A DNA stretch of 16,368 bases from an uncultured Bacilli bacterium (lineage in GTDB: Bacteria; Bacillota_I; Bacilli_A; RF39; UBA660): positions 1 to 16,368 of the forward strand of contig CANRDQ010000030.1 in the NCBI GenBank assembly GCA_947629395.1, in the 5' to 3' direction. The notes under the pieces are model-generated. The model saw only the letters and a program-made list of their open reading frames with translations, did not search any database and had not been told where the DNA came from. Position 1 is the first letter of the stretch, and each line of letters starts with the position of its first letter. Of this stretch, positions 7,272-15,155 are shown in pieces. The position numbers and the translations under genes are program-made.

Positions 7272-8731
7272 TATATACCTCCCATAGTTTGAATAACTTT
7301 TCTCTTATTAAATTTATAAATTGGTACTGAGATTAAAATAATTATAGTATTGACTATTAATAATATTAATTGATACTGATTATACCACATAATATTTTTA
7401 GGTATTATCATAGCAAAGGCAACAATTATCACAAATAACAAACATTCTATTATTTTTGGCAAAGTTCTTATATTAAAATATGTAAGTATAAATATATGCT
7501 GTATAGTAATAGTAAAAAGAAAATCGGATAAAAATATTTTACTTATTATAGAAAAATTTAAATTGCTTTTTTTAGAAATTATTAAAATTATTATTATTAA
7601 AGTGTATTGAATGAATTTTAAAAAAAATGTAACAAATAAAGTAATAATTTCTTTTGCTAAATACCATCTTATTGATGATAGACGAAGAAAAATATTATCT
7701 AGTCCTTTTTTTAAATCCTTGGCATATAGACTTAATACTAAATATAATTGAATAACTATATTAAAAACAAGCATAGCAACATTAAAAATATCAAAACTTT
7801 CTTTTTTTAGATTCAACCCTAATGTCATTTTTAAAATTTCAATTCCATCTTTATATATTACAATATATATAATAAGAAGTACCAAAAGTGGTAATAGAAT
7901 TAAAAGCAGGATCTCCTTATATTTTTCTCTGAACAAAAATTCCAAATCATTTAAAATCATATATATATAAGTTTTATTATTAAATCTTGTGTTTACCAAT
8001 TTATAAACTAAACATATAATTAATTCTATTAATAAAATAAACAATAATGAATAATTTAATTCTAAACTAAAACTACCATATTTCACAAATTTAAAATATT
8101 TCCAAGGTAAAAAACTAAAACTATTAACAGTCTTCAAACTAGTTCCTATCACCCAAAAAAATGCTACAAAAACAATACTAACAAATAATGTTTTCTTTTC
8201 ACCAAATTTCACATAACTTAATGTACATAAAATACTCATAGATAAAGCTATAATAATATATCTAACAAAATAGAAAAACATATAAGCAATATTATTTATA
8301 TAATTATTAAAAGTGCTAGAAATTAAATATTGAAACTCTACAAGATTTAATAAAGCAAAATATGTTAATATGATAACTGAAAGAACAATAATATTACTAT
8401 ATACTACAATCTTAATTAGTTCTTTTAAATATGTTTTTTTATCCTTTAAGCGAATAATATAAAAATCATATTTATCAAACATTGAACAAACATTAATAGT
8501 ATTAATAAACAAAATCAAAAAAAGTAATACATTAAATGTTGGAAATTGAAAAGTAAGTATTGCAGAATTAAAATAATTTTTAATACCTGCGCTTAATATG
8601 AAACCACCATAAACACTCAAAAGAAAAGATAAAATAATAGTAACTTTAAATTTATTTTTGTTAGTTAAAAAATTTAAAATTTCTAAAGTACTATTTATCT
8701 CTTTTTTATTATTAACCATTTTCTTTTTCAT
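7271..8731 (-). CDS. Putative ABC-2 type permease, internally duplicated (about 12 TM)
   Basis: Integral membrane protein of 486 residues with roughly twelve hydrophobic segments and almost no soluble domain. I do not recognise a named family. Two halves look alike: residues 94-105 (RLKDKKTYLKEL) and 350-361 (RLSSIRWYLAKE) occupy equivalent places after a membrane segment, and EILNFL (17-22) parallels DLEFLF (262-267) before the first membrane segment of each half. Such R-x-YL-K loops are typical of the cytoplasmic coupling loop of ABC-2 permeases. The gene overlaps the upstream permease by 20 bases and the ATPase by one, so subunits are probably made together. An in-frame ATG at 8719 is an alternative start, because the GGAAGGAG site is 12 bases from the first ATG. 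Confidence 0.75.
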   Translation of the reverse strand: MKKKMVNNKKEINSTLEILNFLTNKNKFKVTIILSFLLSVYGGFILSAGIKNYFNSAILTFQFPTFNVLLFLILFINTINVCSMFDKYDFYIIRLKDKKTYLKELIKIVVYSNIIVLSVIILTYFALLNLVEFQYLISSTFNNYINNIAYMFFYFVRYIIIALSMSILCTLSYVKFGEKKTLFVSIVFVAFFWVIGTSLKTVNSFSFLPWKYFKFVKYGSFSLELNYSLLFILLIELIICLVYKLVNTRFNNKTYIYMILNDLEFLFREKYKEILLLILLPLLVLLIIYIVIYKDGIEILKMTLGLNLKKESFDIFNVAMLVFNIVIQLYLVLSLYAKDLKKGLDNIFLRLSSIRWYLAKEIITLFVTFFLKFIQYTLIIIILIISKKSNLNFSIISKIFLSDFLFTITIQHIFILTYFNIRTLPKIIECLLFVIIVAFAMIIPKNIMWYNQYQLILLIVNTIIILISVPIYKFNKRKVIQTMGGI

Positions 8732-9653
8732 TAGCTAATATTACTCCTTCCTTATTTTTATAAATATTGTATAAGGCAATACCAGAAGAAATAGAAAATA
8801 TACAAGCAATTAATATAACAAATAAAAGATTAGTACCTGCTTCAAAATGTAAATAATCTAAAATATTAAAATATCTCATCATTTCACCAGTTGTATCTAT
8901 TCTTAACCATCTACATAAAATTAAAGCATATATAACAACATAGAAAATTATATCTATTGCAAAATATGTAATATATCCAAGAAAAACAGATATTACTTTA
9001 TTTTTATTTTTTTTACAAAATATCAAGCCTAAATTACCATAAAATAAAGCCATTAAATACTGGATAACACAGATAATAATTCCATATAAAATAAAATTAT
9101 TATATTTCCAAGGCTCATATACTGAAATTTTTAACACCTCTTTATCAACATTAAAATTAAAACCCGTTATAATACATGAAATAATAAAAATCATAATTAA
9201 TAATATAGGAATTAATAAAGCAGGTTTTAAAGATGTTAAAAGTATTCTTTTTAAATATTCCTTATACTTCATTCTTGTTAAATAATACTTAAACATACCA
9301 CTATTTATTTCTTTATGCATTCTATTAATCGTAATAATTATAATAAATAAAGGAGCAAGTAATCCCATATAGAAAAAAGCATGATTCTCTACAATTTCAC
9401 ATGTCAATGTAATTGCATCTAATTTATGGAATTTAACTTTTGGATTTTCATCTGGGCTAAATATATTAAATTCTTTACAACTTTGTTCATTTTTGTTTTG
9501 CTTACATTCTCTTTCTAATTCATAATATTTAGGAGCATAACCATAGTAATCTTGAAAATATTGATAAAAAGAGAAAATAGTTATAAAAAGAGAAACAGTA
9601 ATAACTATAATACTTAAACTATTTTTAAATATATATTTTTTTATTTTTTGCAT
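8712..9653 (-). CDS. Putative ABC-2 type permease with extracellular loop (6 TM)
   Basis: Membrane protein of 313 residues with six predicted segments (about 12-32, 92-109, 141-163, 185-211, 220-248, 275-297). The order matches ABC-2 permeases: TM1, a hydrophilic stretch of about 55 residues that should face outside (35-90), TM2, then a cytoplasmic loop with E115, G119 and RMKYKEYLKR (127-136) resembling the ATPase-coupling loop. The outside stretch contains C50, C59 and C85, so a disulfide is possible. Start is supported by AAGGAGG just upstream. It follows the secreted-protein gene after about 105 bases and overlaps the next permease by 20 bases. No family name can be assigned with confidence. 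Confidence 0.75.
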   Translation of the reverse strand: MQKIKKYIFKNSLSIIVITVSLFITIFSFYQYFQDYYGYAPKYYELERECKQNKNEQSCKEFNIFSPDENPKVKFHKLDAITLTCEIVENHAFFYMGLLAPLFIIIITINRMHKEINSGMFKYYLTRMKYKEYLKRILLTSLKPALLIPILLIMIFIISCIITGFNFNVDKEVLKISVYEPWKYNNFILYGIIICVIQYLMALFYGNLGLIFCKKNKNKVISVFLGYITYFAIDIIFYVVIYALILCRWLRIDTTGEMMRYFNILDYLHFEAGTNLLFVILIACIFSISSGIALYNIYKNKEGVILANEKENG

Positions 9654-9758
9654 AATATTCCTCCTTTAAAAATATTTATCTAAAATTTTCTCATTAGACA
9701 ATAAAAGTTGTAAAGAAAGATTATCTATGTCTAAAATTTATATTTTTATATTATTAAA

Positions 9759-10163
9759 TTAATTAATATTCCAAGCGCCGTAAAAAGTACCTTGAGTTAT
9801 AAATGAATTTGCAGCTTTTAATTGAAGATTAAATGTACCTGGACTAGCAAGTACTCCATCAGTACCTGTTATATTAACATTTGTACCCTTTGGTAATGTG
9901 TACCAAGAACCATTAGTTCCATAATTAACACTATGAACTCTAGCTTCTATTGCCATTTGATTTCCACTTAAATTATCTGTACAATCAGTTTTAGTTGCTT
10001 GTTGTCTACCATAATTATCTTTATTATGGTTACCTGTTGCTGTTATCTCACTATGTGCAGGAATTGTAATGTTTAATATTGTAACAACATTTGCTAAAAC
10101 ACCACTTGATGAAATTATAGTAGTAAGCACTAATAATAGTGCTGTAATTTTTATATATTTCAT
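9759..10163 (-). CDS. Small secreted protein of an ABC-2 cassette (DUF2712-like appearance)
   Basis: A 134-residue protein with a classic export signal: basic start (K2, K5), hydrophobic core (6-17) and probable signal peptidase I cleavage after VLA (residue 24). That leaves about 110 mature residues that are polar, Asn/Thr/Gly-rich, likely beta-structured, with a single cysteine (C61) and an aromatic end FYGAWNIN. An upstream in-frame ATG at 10181 exists, but AAAGGAGA lies 8 bases before the ATG at 10163, so 10163 is preferred. It is the first gene of a cassette with two permeases and an ATPase. General form and setting recall small secreted proteins next to ABC-2 transporters (DUF2712-type proteins, or lactococcin-972-type loci); this is resemblance recalled from memory, not a search result. 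Function unknown. Confidence 0.8.
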   Translation of the reverse strand: MKYIKITALLLVLTTIISSSGVLANVVTILNITIPAHSEITATGNHNKDNYGRQQATKTDCTDNLSGNQMAIEARVHSVNYGTNGSWYTLPKGTNVNITGTDGVLASPGTFNLQLKAANSFITQGTFYGAWNIN

Positions 10164-10170
10164 ATCTATT

Positions 10171-10178
10171 TCTCCTTT
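10171..10178 (-). promoter_or_regulatory. Ribosome binding site deciding the start of the secreted protein
   Basis: AAAGGAGA on the minus strand lies between the upstream ATG (10181) and the ATG at 10163, and has the correct spacing only for the latter. Translation therefore most likely begins with MKYIK, which also gives a normal signal peptide. Confidence 0.75.
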
Positions 10179-10214
10179 CATAAAAACAATTAGACAACCT
10201 TACTTTACAATTAA

Positions 10215-10223
10215 ATTATATCA
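10215..10223 (-). promoter_or_regulatory. Extended -10 promoter of the secreted-protein/ABC cassette
   Basis: The minus strand reads TGATATAAT, an extended -10 element (TGn then TATAAT) about 50 bases upstream of the start codon. The -35 region 17 bases further upstream (TAGATT) is poor, as expected for extended -10 promoters. It lies downstream of the terminator of the preceding operon, so the cassette has its own transcription start. Confidence 0.55.
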
Positions 10224-10270
10224 AAAAGTATTTATATAATCTATATACTCATTGATATTTTTATATAAAT

Positions 10271-10299
10271 AAAAAGAACTGAGTATTTTCAGTCCTCTT
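10271..10299 (-). terminator. Rho-independent terminator of the pcrA operon
   Basis: Directly after the stop codon of the Bax-inhibitor-1 gene, an 11-bp stem (10299-10289 with 10282-10272, two G-U pairs) has a 6-base loop and ends in a run of T on the minus strand. It separates the pcrA unit from the ABC cassette. Confidence 0.75.
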
Positions 10300-10300
10300 A

Positions 10301-10948
10301 TTAATCATTATTATTATAATCACCAAACATTTGAAGTAATGTTATAAAGACATTAATAAAGTCTAAGTATAATTGAAATGCTCCATAGATGGCAACATTA
10401 TCTTCTCCTATTTGATTACATAGTTGTTCAATTACTTTTATATCGTAGGCAATGTATCCTAGAAAGACTACTATGGTAACTACATTAATTACTATAACTA
10501 GAGTACTACTTTGGATAAATATACCAAAAATAGATGCTATTATTGTACCAAGTAAAGCCATGAATAAGAATGTTCCTAACTTACTTAAATCTCTTTTAGT
10601 AACTTTACCATAAATAGCAAATATTAAGAATAATAGCGATGTTATAGCAAATACACTAATTATTGATGTCATTTCATATGCTATAAACAATGTTGAAAAA
10701 GTAAGTCCTGTTACAAAGCAGTATACCAAATAACAAATCATTGCTGTTATCTTACTCATCTTTGCTACTCTAAGACCAAAGAATAGTGCTATTCCTATTT
10801 CTACAATCAATATTATAAATACAGAACCTCCACTAAATAGATTTTGAACCATAGTTTCATTTAGGGATAAGAAATAACCTGTTCCAAATGTTACTGCTAG
10901 TCCAATGAACAACCACATAAATACTTTTGAATAAACTTCGTTTCTCAT
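10301..10948 (-). CDS. Bax inhibitor-1/YccA family membrane protein
   Basis: A seven-helix membrane protein of 215 residues. Bacterial members such as YetJ and YccA are linked to pH-dependent calcium leak or to FtsH-associated membrane quality control; the role here is not shown by the sequence. Family motifs are the TGLTFSTLF segment, the KVTKRDLSKLGTFL loop, YDIKVIE with one conserved Asp, and YGAFQLYLDFINVF with the second Asp near the C-terminus, the pair that forms the di-aspartate sensor in YetJ. The start at 10948 is chosen over an upstream ATG at 10996 because AGGGAGG sits 5 bases before it and the upstream reading would overlap the preceding gene. Third and last gene of the pcrA unit. 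Confidence 0.92.
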   Translation of the reverse strand: MRNEVYSKVFMWLFIGLAVTFGTGYFLSLNETMVQNLFSGGSVFIILIVEIGIALFFGLRVAKMSKITAMICYLVYCFVTGLTFSTLFIAYEMTSIISVFAITSLLFLIFAIYGKVTKRDLSKLGTFLFMALLGTIIASIFGIFIQSSTLVIVINVVTIVVFLGYIAYDIKVIEQLCNQIGEDNVAIYGAFQLYLDFINVFITLLQMFGDYNNND

Positions 10949-10953
10949 ACTAT

Positions 10954-10960
10954 CCTCCCT
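10954..10960 (-). promoter_or_regulatory. Ribosome binding site fixing the start of the Bax-inhibitor-1 protein
   Basis: AGGGAGG on the minus strand is 5 bases upstream of the ATG at 10948. It lies in the 19-base gap after the nucleotidyltransferase stop codon, confirming the shorter start. Confidence 0.75.
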
Positions 10961-10967
10961 TTTTAGT

Positions 10968-11867
10968 TTATTTCCATAATTTTTTATTATATACACCAGT
11001 ATATACTAATTTTTTAATAGAATCCTTAACAGGTTCTAAATCTTCTCTATATGTAACTCCATACCATGTACTTTCAGTAGGAATTACTTTAACGTTAACA
11101 TCTTTGTTACGAATCATTTGATCAATTACATCTGGAAGTAACATTTCAACTGTTTCTAAGTCGCCTTTATTCTTTTCAAAGAAAGCTGGCATTTGTTCTT
11201 CAATAGCATCAAATATTTTTGGATTTAATCCAAATAATATCATTGATACTGGATGTTCATCTTCAACTACAAAGCTATCTGCTCCAGAAAGTGGAGTACA
11301 TAATACACCGTCATCTACTTTCTCTACTTTACTTTCAATAACTTGAGTTAAGTATCCATCTTTTTCCATACAAACACCACGTTTTACGGCTCCTGTTTCT
11401 GATAATGTTTGTCCTATTTTATAACCTATTACACAGAAATCATCATTATTTTTTAAATAATCTGCAGCTTGTTTAAAGGCATCTCTACCATAGAAATCAT
11501 CAGCTGAAATAAGAGCAAAGTTTTCATGTACTTTATCTTTAGCACAATATAAGGCATGTGCTGTACCTAATGGTTTAACACGATTTTCTGGTAGCGTAAC
11601 ATCTTTAGGTATATTATCAAAGTTTTGGAAAACATATTCTACGTTTACATAAGGCTCTACTCTCTTACCTATTGTTTCTTTAAACTCTTCATATATTTCT
11701 TCTTTAATAATAAAAACTACTTTATTAAATCCTGCTTGAACTGCATCATAAACAGAATAATCAATAATAAATTCTCCATTTGGGCCGACTGGTTCTATTT
11801 GTTTAAGTCCTCCAAATCTACTTCCCATTCCTCCTGCTAGAATTACTAGCGTAATATCTTTATTCAT
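10968..11867 (-). CDS. Sugar-phosphate nucleotidyltransferase family protein
   Basis: A 299-residue cytoplasmic enzyme of the NTP_transferase superfamily, which activates a sugar phosphate (or similar phosphorylated alcohol) with a nucleoside triphosphate. The N-terminus has LAGGMGSRFGGLKQ (10-23), the nucleotide-binding signature with the catalytic Arg/Lys. PLGTAHAL (99-106) and SADDFYG (121-127), whose Asp residues should bind the metal, follow. It differs from RfbA and from typical GalU in the GGLKQIEPVGPNGE segment, so the sugar and nucleotide cannot be named. It starts 10 bases after pcrA with a TAGGAGG site that includes the pcrA stop codon, so it is co-transcribed with pcrA and the Bax-inhibitor-1 gene. 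Confidence 0.88.
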   Translation of the reverse strand: MNKDITLVILAGGMGSRFGGLKQIEPVGPNGEFIIDYSVYDAVQAGFNKVVFIIKEEIYEEFKETIGKRVEPYVNVEYVFQNFDNIPKDVTLPENRVKPLGTAHALYCAKDKVHENFALISADDFYGRDAFKQAADYLKNNDDFCVIGYKIGQTLSETGAVKRGVCMEKDGYLTQVIESKVEKVDDGVLCTPLSGADSFVVEDEHPVSMILFGLNPKIFDAIEEQMPAFFEKNKGDLETVEMLLPDVIDQMIRNKDVNVKVIPTESTWYGVTYREDLEPVKDSIKKLVYTGVYNKKLWK

Positions 11868-11877
11868 ATAAATCCTC

Positions 11878-13977
11878 CTAAATTTTTGATAACTTTTTAT
11901 GGTTTTTCATTAATTTCTTAATACCATAAGGGTGTTTAAAAGCAACACTTACTAAAGTGTTTGTTACTTCAACTACTTTTCCTTGACCGAAAGTTTCATG
12001 ATATACAAAATCACCAACTTGATAGTCAACATCTTCTTCTCTAAACACTTCTTCATCTGAAATTGTTTTTTGTTGAATTTGTTGTTCTTTAACATCCACA
12101 TTACTATTTATCAAATCACTTCTAATCTCACCAATAAATCTACTTGGAGGATTAATTTGATCTTTTCCAAATAATGTTCTTCTTCTAGCATTTACAAGCC
12201 ATAAATTTTCTTTGGCACGAGTAATTGCTACATAACAAAGTCTTCTTTCCTCTTCTAATTGAGATGCATCCATTAAAGAGTTTATATGAGGAAATAATCC
12301 TTCTTCTAAACCAATTACGAATACATTAGAAAACTCTAAACCTTTTACAGAGTGAACTGTCATAAGACTAATCCTATCATCATCTTCTTTGTATTCTTCA
12401 ACATCACTTACTAAACTAATTTCTAATAAAAATTCTTCTAGTGATACTGAACCTTCTCTTTCTTCAAAGCTTTTTGTAATAGATTTAAATTCTTCTAAGT
12501 TTTCAAGTCGTATTTCACTTTCTAAAGTTTTTTCTTGTTCAAGTGCTTTTTTCATACCTGAAGCATCTAAGACTTTATCTATTAATTCAGTTAAAGTTAT
12601 AGATTCTGATACTTTCTTTAAATCTTCTATCATATTCTTAAAATCTTTTTCTTTACCTGATTCAATAACCTCATAGATACTTTTGTCCATATTATCGGCT
12701 AAATTTGTCAGTTTGTCAATAGTCTTGATTCCTATCCCACGTTTAGGAACGTTTAAAACTCTAAGTAAACTAACATTATCTTTAGAGTTATGGATAAGTC
12801 TTAAATAAGCAATTAAATCTTTAATTTCTTTTCTACTATAGAAATAAAAACTTCCTACTACTTTGTAAGGAAGATTCTCTTTTAACATTTCTTCTTCCAT
12901 TACACGGGATTGAGCATTTACTCTATAAAGTATGGCTATATCTTTATATGCTACATTCCTATTTACAAGTTCTTTTATTTTACGAATTACATATTGAGCT
13001 TCATCTCTACCATTATATGCTCTATAATAATTAATTTTTTCTCCTTTTCCTAGAGATGTCCAAAGATTTTTTTCTTTTCTTTGTTTATTATTCTTAATAA
13101 CATCATTAGCTGCTTCTAGTATAGTTTCTGTAGAACGATAATTTTGTTCTAATAGAATTGTTTTAGCTTCTTTATAATCTTTTTCAAAGTTTAAGATATT
13201 TTTATAGTTAGCACCTCTCCATGAATAAATACTTTGATCAATATCACCTACTACACATATATTTCTATATTTGGCACTAATTAACTTAGACATAACATAT
13301 TGAGCTTCATTAGTATCTTGGTACTCATCTATTAAAATATATTGAAATCTTTCTTGATATCGTTGTAAAACTGCTGGATGTTCTCTAAATAATTTTATTG
13401 GTAAAAGTAGTAAATCATCAAAATCTACAGAATTATTTTTCTTTAATTTTGATTCATATTTCTTATAAACTTCTAATATTACTTTTTCATATTCACTAGC
13501 AACATATTTTTCATATCCTGCTGGAGATAACATATCATTTTTACAACTACTTATTTTAGCTCTTATAGCTTTTGGATTATATACTTTAGGATCTTTATTC
13601 ATATCTTTTAAGATTTTTTTAACAACTGTTAAACTATCATCACTATCCATAATGACAAAGTTTTTTTCATATCCTAAAATTTCATAATTTTCTCTTAATA
13701 TTTTTACTCCAAAACTGTGGAAAGTAGATACTTGTATATTTTTAGATATATTTCCTATTAAGGAGTAAAGTCTATCTTTCATTTCTTTTGCAGCTTTATT
13801 AGTAAAGGTGATTGCCAAAATATTATATGGACTTATATCACAATCTTCTACTAAATAAGCTATCTTAGTTGTTAGAACTCTAGTCTTTCCACTTCCTGCT
13901 CCCGCTAGAATAAGAAGGGGTCCACTTTTTTCTAAAACTGCTTCTTTTTGTTTGTCGTTTAATCCTTCTAACTTCAT
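11878..13977 (-). CDS. pcrA: ATP-dependent DNA helicase PcrA (UvrD/Rep family)
   Basis: Superfamily 1A 3'-5' DNA helicase used in repair, removal of RecA or RNA polymerase from DNA, and rolling-circle replication. From the ATG at 13977 it has 699 residues. All helicase motifs are visible: Walker A GAGSGKT (26-32), Ia ITFTNKAA (56-63), II DEYQDT (217-222), III GDIDQSIYSWRGA (244-256), IV QNYRST (278-283), V VHSVKGLEF and VI YVAITRAKENL. The last 50 residues contain the Tudor-like RNA polymerase-binding module (YQVGDFVYHETFGQGKV). A GTG at 13989, four codons upstream, is another possible start; neither has a strong ribosome site. First gene of a three-gene unit. Confidence 0.96.
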   Translation of the reverse strand: MKLEGLNDKQKEAVLEKSGPLLILAGAGSGKTRVLTTKIAYLVEDCDISPYNILAITFTNKAAKEMKDRLYSLIGNISKNIQVSTFHSFGVKILRENYEILGYEKNFVIMDSDDSLTVVKKILKDMNKDPKVYNPKAIRAKISSCKNDMLSPAGYEKYVASEYEKVILEVYKKYESKLKKNNSVDFDDLLLLPIKLFREHPAVLQRYQERFQYILIDEYQDTNEAQYVMSKLISAKYRNICVVGDIDQSIYSWRGANYKNILNFEKDYKEAKTILLEQNYRSTETILEAANDVIKNNKQRKEKNLWTSLGKGEKINYYRAYNGRDEAQYVIRKIKELVNRNVAYKDIAILYRVNAQSRVMEEEMLKENLPYKVVGSFYFYSRKEIKDLIAYLRLIHNSKDNVSLLRVLNVPKRGIGIKTIDKLTNLADNMDKSIYEVIESGKEKDFKNMIEDLKKVSESITLTELIDKVLDASGMKKALEQEKTLESEIRLENLEEFKSITKSFEEREGSVSLEEFLLEISLVSDVEEYKEDDDRISLMTVHSVKGLEFSNVFVIGLEEGLFPHINSLMDASQLEEERRLCYVAITRAKENLWLVNARRRTLFGKDQINPPSRFIGEIRSDLINSNVDVKEQQIQQKTISDEEVFREEDVDYQVGDFVYHETFGQGKVVEVTNTLVSVAFKHPYGIKKLMKNHKKLSKI

Positions 13978-14001
13978 TCTTCTACCCACTTTCTATATTT
14001 T

Positions 14002-14007
14002 ATTATA
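14002..14007 (-). promoter_or_regulatory. Possible -10 box of the pcrA operon
   Basis: A perfect TATAAT on the minus strand lies about 25 bases upstream of the pcrA start and just after the terminator of the preceding unit. The -35 region 17 bases away (TTTATT) is poor, so this is a tentative call. Confidence 0.35.
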
Positions 14008-14043
14008 TCTTATATTGGTAGAAAAATAAAGTTGCTTTTCTGG

Positions 14044-14076
14044 AAAGAAAAAAATGTAGAAATTAATCTACATTTT
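14044..14076 (-). terminator. Rho-independent terminator of the sortase operon
   Basis: A perfect 10-bp stem (14076-14067 with 14060-14051) with a 6-base loop is followed by a T run on the minus strand (14050-14048 and beyond). The stem overlaps the stop codon of the upstream-encoded membrane protein. Confidence 0.85.
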
Positions 14077-15151
14077 AAATAATACTTTTATATAAATCTT
14101 GTAATTCTACTAATTTAGGTTGAATATTTGGTGTTTCTTTCTTTGGTTTTTCTACTGGTGTTTCTTCTTCTATTACAACATCACGAATTTGTTCTTTCTT
14201 CTTTTCTTTTTCAGCTTTTAATAAATTAAGAAGTAATTTGTAATCTTCTAATGTTAAAGTTTCTTCATAAGCAAGCATTTCTTTTGTCTTAGCAGGTTTT
14301 ACTGGTTCAACTGCTTCTACTGGTTTTACAGTTTCTACAGTAGTTGCTGGTTCAACTTGTGGAACTTCAGTAATTATAGTTTCAACTGTTGGTGTAATTG
14401 GTTCAAGTGGTATTACAATTGGTTGTGTTTTTTCTTCTATTACTGGTGTAATAGGAGGTTTTTCTTTATAAGGAATTGTAACAAAAGCAGGTGCTTCTTT
14501 GATGTTTACTACTTCTTTTATACCTTTATTTTCAACAGGTGCATTAGCATATACTACTACTTGATTTAAGCTAACTCCTTTTCTACTATAAATAAAAGCT
14601 CTTACTACTGTATAAATAACTAAAAATACAATCCAAGTAATAAATATAATACTACTTAAATTTATTAGTGCTACAACTTGTTCATTTCCATAAACTGATT
14701 GTTGAGAAAAAATATCAAGTTTTTTATCTTTAACTATCATTAATAATAATAAAAGTAAATAATGTAATGCAACAAACACGGTACTATTAATGAATTTTAT
14801 AGTTCTATTTTCTTTTCCATTTAATGTAGTTGTCCATAAAATTACATTAGTAAATACTATTGCTGCTAAGTAAGCTGCTAGATTAGGAAAACAAAATACT
14901 ACAAATAAATTATTTACTAAATAGTCAAACATAGTGGACAAATCTTTATAGAATATACCAATTAAAGATACTATTACAGCTAGATAAACTATAAAATATA
15001 TTCTTCTTTTATATTTAACATTCATTTTAGTAGTGGTACTAATAAATCCTATTATTAAGCAACCTACTACTATTAAAGCAATGTAAAGGCTAGATGAAGC
15101 CACTACATCTTTTAAAATTCCTAAATTTTCTAATACTGTTAATGGTCTCAT
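14075..15151 (-). CDS. Polytopic membrane protein with Pro/Glu/Val/Thr-rich tail, sortase-linked
   Basis: A 358-residue protein I cannot assign to a named family. The first 190 residues hold about five or six membrane segments (roughly 20-38, 50-68, 78-108 possibly two, 122-140, 160-187). The rest is soluble: a linker (195-232), a low-complexity stretch rich in Pro, Val, Glu and Thr (232-288), then a charged, probably helical block around LTLEDYKLLLNLLKAEKEKK (299-318), and a second Pro/Glu-rich stretch before LQDLYKSII at the end. It starts 4 bases after the sortase stop codon with AGGAGG overlapping the end of the sortase gene, so the two are made together. The positive-inside rule leaves the side of the tail uncertain. 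A partner or scaffold for the sortase is conceivable but unproven. Confidence 0.75.
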   Translation of the reverse strand: MRPLTVLENLGILKDVVASSSLYIALIVVGCLIIGFISTTTKMNVKYKRRIYFIVYLAVIVSLIGIFYKDLSTMFDYLVNNLFVVFCFPNLAAYLAAIVFTNVILWTTTLNGKENRTIKFINSTVFVALHYLLLLLLMIVKDKKLDIFSQQSVYGNEQVVALINLSSIIFITWIVFLVIYTVVRAFIYSRKGVSLNQVVVYANAPVENKGIKEVVNIKEAPAFVTIPYKEKPPITPVIEEKTQPIVIPLEPITPTVETIITEVPQVEPATTVETVKPVEAVEPVKPAKTKEMLAYEETLTLEDYKLLLNLLKAEKEKKKEQIRDVVIEEETPVEKPKKETPNIQPKLVELQDLYKSII

Positions 15152-15155
15152 CTTA

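Noticed and set aside
9654..9758. Hairpin (TTAGACA/TGTCTAA) and AATATT palindrome between the secreted-protein gene and the permease
   Set aside because: The 7-bp stem has a loop of more than 20 bases and no T run. It might lower expression of the transporter relative to the secreted protein, but the evidence is too weak to call an attenuator.
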